From: Methanogenium sp. S4BF
Lineage (GTDB): Archaea; Halobacteriota; Methanomicrobia; Methanomicrobiales; Methanomicrobiaceae
Assembly: GCF_029633965.1 (NCBI RefSeq)
Contig: NZ_CP091277.1
Location: 2,105,940 to 2,169,939 of the forward strand
DNA length: 64,000 nt
Direction: 5' to 3'
In this document: positions 63,345-64,000 of the stretch, piece by piece
How the letters are laid out: every line of letters starts with the position of its first letter
Position numbering within the stretch: position 1 is the stretch's first letter
Notes under the pieces: generated by a model
What the model saw: only the letters and a program-made list of their open reading frames with translations
Told to the model about the DNA's origin: nothing
The model's database searches: none
Translations under genes and position numbers: made by a program

Positions 63345-64000
63345 TCAGACCTTTTTGTCATGTTCTGGCGGAGGAGTTTTCCGGGGTAAAAAGAGGCTCG
63401 CAATAAGTGCAATGCCGAAGAAGAGCGTGATGGCATCAAAGCAGTGGAGCATCCCTGCACCGATGGCGGTGTCAGCGATATCAGCCAGCTGTGCAAGAAC
63501 TGTGTCCGGGACAGCGATTTCAGGACTGCCGGTCTGCATTTTATCTACCCATCCCTGGAGCCCCGTTGCCAGCTGCCCGGCGGGGATGCCGGCCACCGCA
63601 GCCTGCTGTTCGACCTCGTCAACAATCCCCGCGTAGATGAAGATGATCAGAATCACTCCGATAATGGCGGTGCCAAGTGAGGTGCCCAGCTGGCGAAGCG
63701 TATTCAGTACGCCTGCGGCATCGGTGGCGTGTTCGTCCGGTACCGATGAAAGGGTGAGGTTTGTGACCTGCGAGAGTACAATTCCGAGGCCTACTCCCAG
63801 GACAACGGAGCCGGGTATGAAATCGGTGGTGCCGGTCCCGAGCCCGAAGATGCCCCTGAGCATGAACGAGCCTGCCATGCCCAATAGGAGGCCTGCAATG
63901 AGGAGATGTTTCGGGCTGATGAATGCGGAAAGGCGGGCTCCGCCAATCGAGAAGATGAAGACCGCAATCGACATCGGGAGGAGGAGGAGGCCCGTTTCAA
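63345..64000 (-). CDS. MFS drug transporter, C-terminal part (partial at window edge)
   Basis: At least 218 residues in frame to the right edge, so the gene is cut and its N-terminal half lies outside the window. The visible region has about five membrane helices: FIFSIGGARLSAFISPKHLL, FIPGSVVLGVGLGIVLSQVT, GVLNTLRQLGTSLGTAIIGV (typical of the EmrB/QacA 14-helix family) and a last helix before a short charged tail. It likely exports drugs or lipophilic compounds using protons. Confidence 0.8.
   Translation of the reverse strand, partial: ETGLLLLPMSIAVFIFSIGGARLSAFISPKHLLIAGLLLGMAGSFMLRGIFGLGTGTTDFIPGSVVLGVGLGIVLSQVTNLTLSSVPDEHATDAAGVLNTLRQLGTSLGTAIIGVILIIFIYAGIVDEVEQQAAVAGIPAGQLATGLQGWVDKMQTGSPEIAVPDTVLAQLADIADTAIGAGMLHCFDAITLFFGIALIASLFLPRKTPPPEHDKKV

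Overview
The window is about 64 kb of a moderately GC-rich archaeal chromosome. Gene content points to a hydrogenotrophic methanogen of the order Methanomicrobiales (Methanoculleus/Methanogenium/Methanofollis-like; the genus is a guess). The evidence is coenzyme M genes (cysteate synthase beside a fused sulfopyruvate decarboxylase), the methanofuran kinase MfnE, archaeal-type riboflavin synthase RibC, archaeal EF-1beta, an archaeal SRP RNA, a Ni carbon-monoxide dehydrogenase, DUF2115 and UPF0282 proteins, many PAS sensor proteins, PEGA-repeat surface proteins, SD sites such as GGTGA and GGAGG, and short-leader or leaderless promoters.

Layout. 0-6.5 kb: sensor kinases, a response regulator, a TM2-like zinc-ribbon protein, an MBL hydrolase. 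6.5-11.3 kb: purE, then a PLP aminotransferase-ribC and ribH-aspC block and a small LMW phosphatase. 11.3-16.4 kb: a multi-PAS protein without an ATPase domain, two tandem cation-efflux (CDF) transporters and an ArsC-DUF2703 fusion. 16.8-21.6 kb: a DUF2178/XRE pair, a Yip1 protein, and a surface protein with a MacB-type ABC exporter. 21.6-26.8 kb: a GerW-DUF2953-small GerW-like operon, MarC, and a methyltransferase/ACT-ACT-MBL/DUF2115 operon. 27-38 kb: an SLC13 transporter, then a surface cluster of three proteins with molybdopterin-oxidoreductase-like domains followed by a WtpA-like tungstate/molybdate-binding lipoprotein, an archaellin-like protein and a phospholipase-D-fold protein. 38.4-46.9 kb: mfnE, a zinc-ribbon/EF-1beta pair, coenzyme M genes, and an Fe-S protein/GTPase/ABC-ATPase operon whose ATPase gene is frameshifted. 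47-50.5 kb: malate dehydrogenase, SRP RNA, a methyltransferase, a phosphoesterase. 50.5-54 kb: an intergenic region dense in TGGAAA repeats that resemble archaeal origin recognition boxes, a broken SNF2-type helicase, and an ATPase/partner pair whose start is covered by a perfect palindrome. 54-64 kb: UPF0282, CODH, a broken methyltransferase, a TetR regulator, RecQ between two Yip1 genes, a flavodoxin-fold oxidoreductase and the end of an MFS transporter.

How the parts fit. Cysteate synthase, a possible transaminase such as the AspC-like enzyme, and ComDE account for phosphoserine + sulfite -> cysteate -> sulfopyruvate -> sulfoacetaldehyde. RibC and RibH make the flavin precursor also used for F420-type deazaflavin metabolism. 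The most attractive candidates for new biology are the TGGAAA repeat field (possible replication origin), the NTPase/GTPase/Fe-S operon, the extracellular molybdopterin-like/WtpA cluster, and the operon ending in a tiny GerW-like protein. All functional assignments come from reading motifs; no database search was run.
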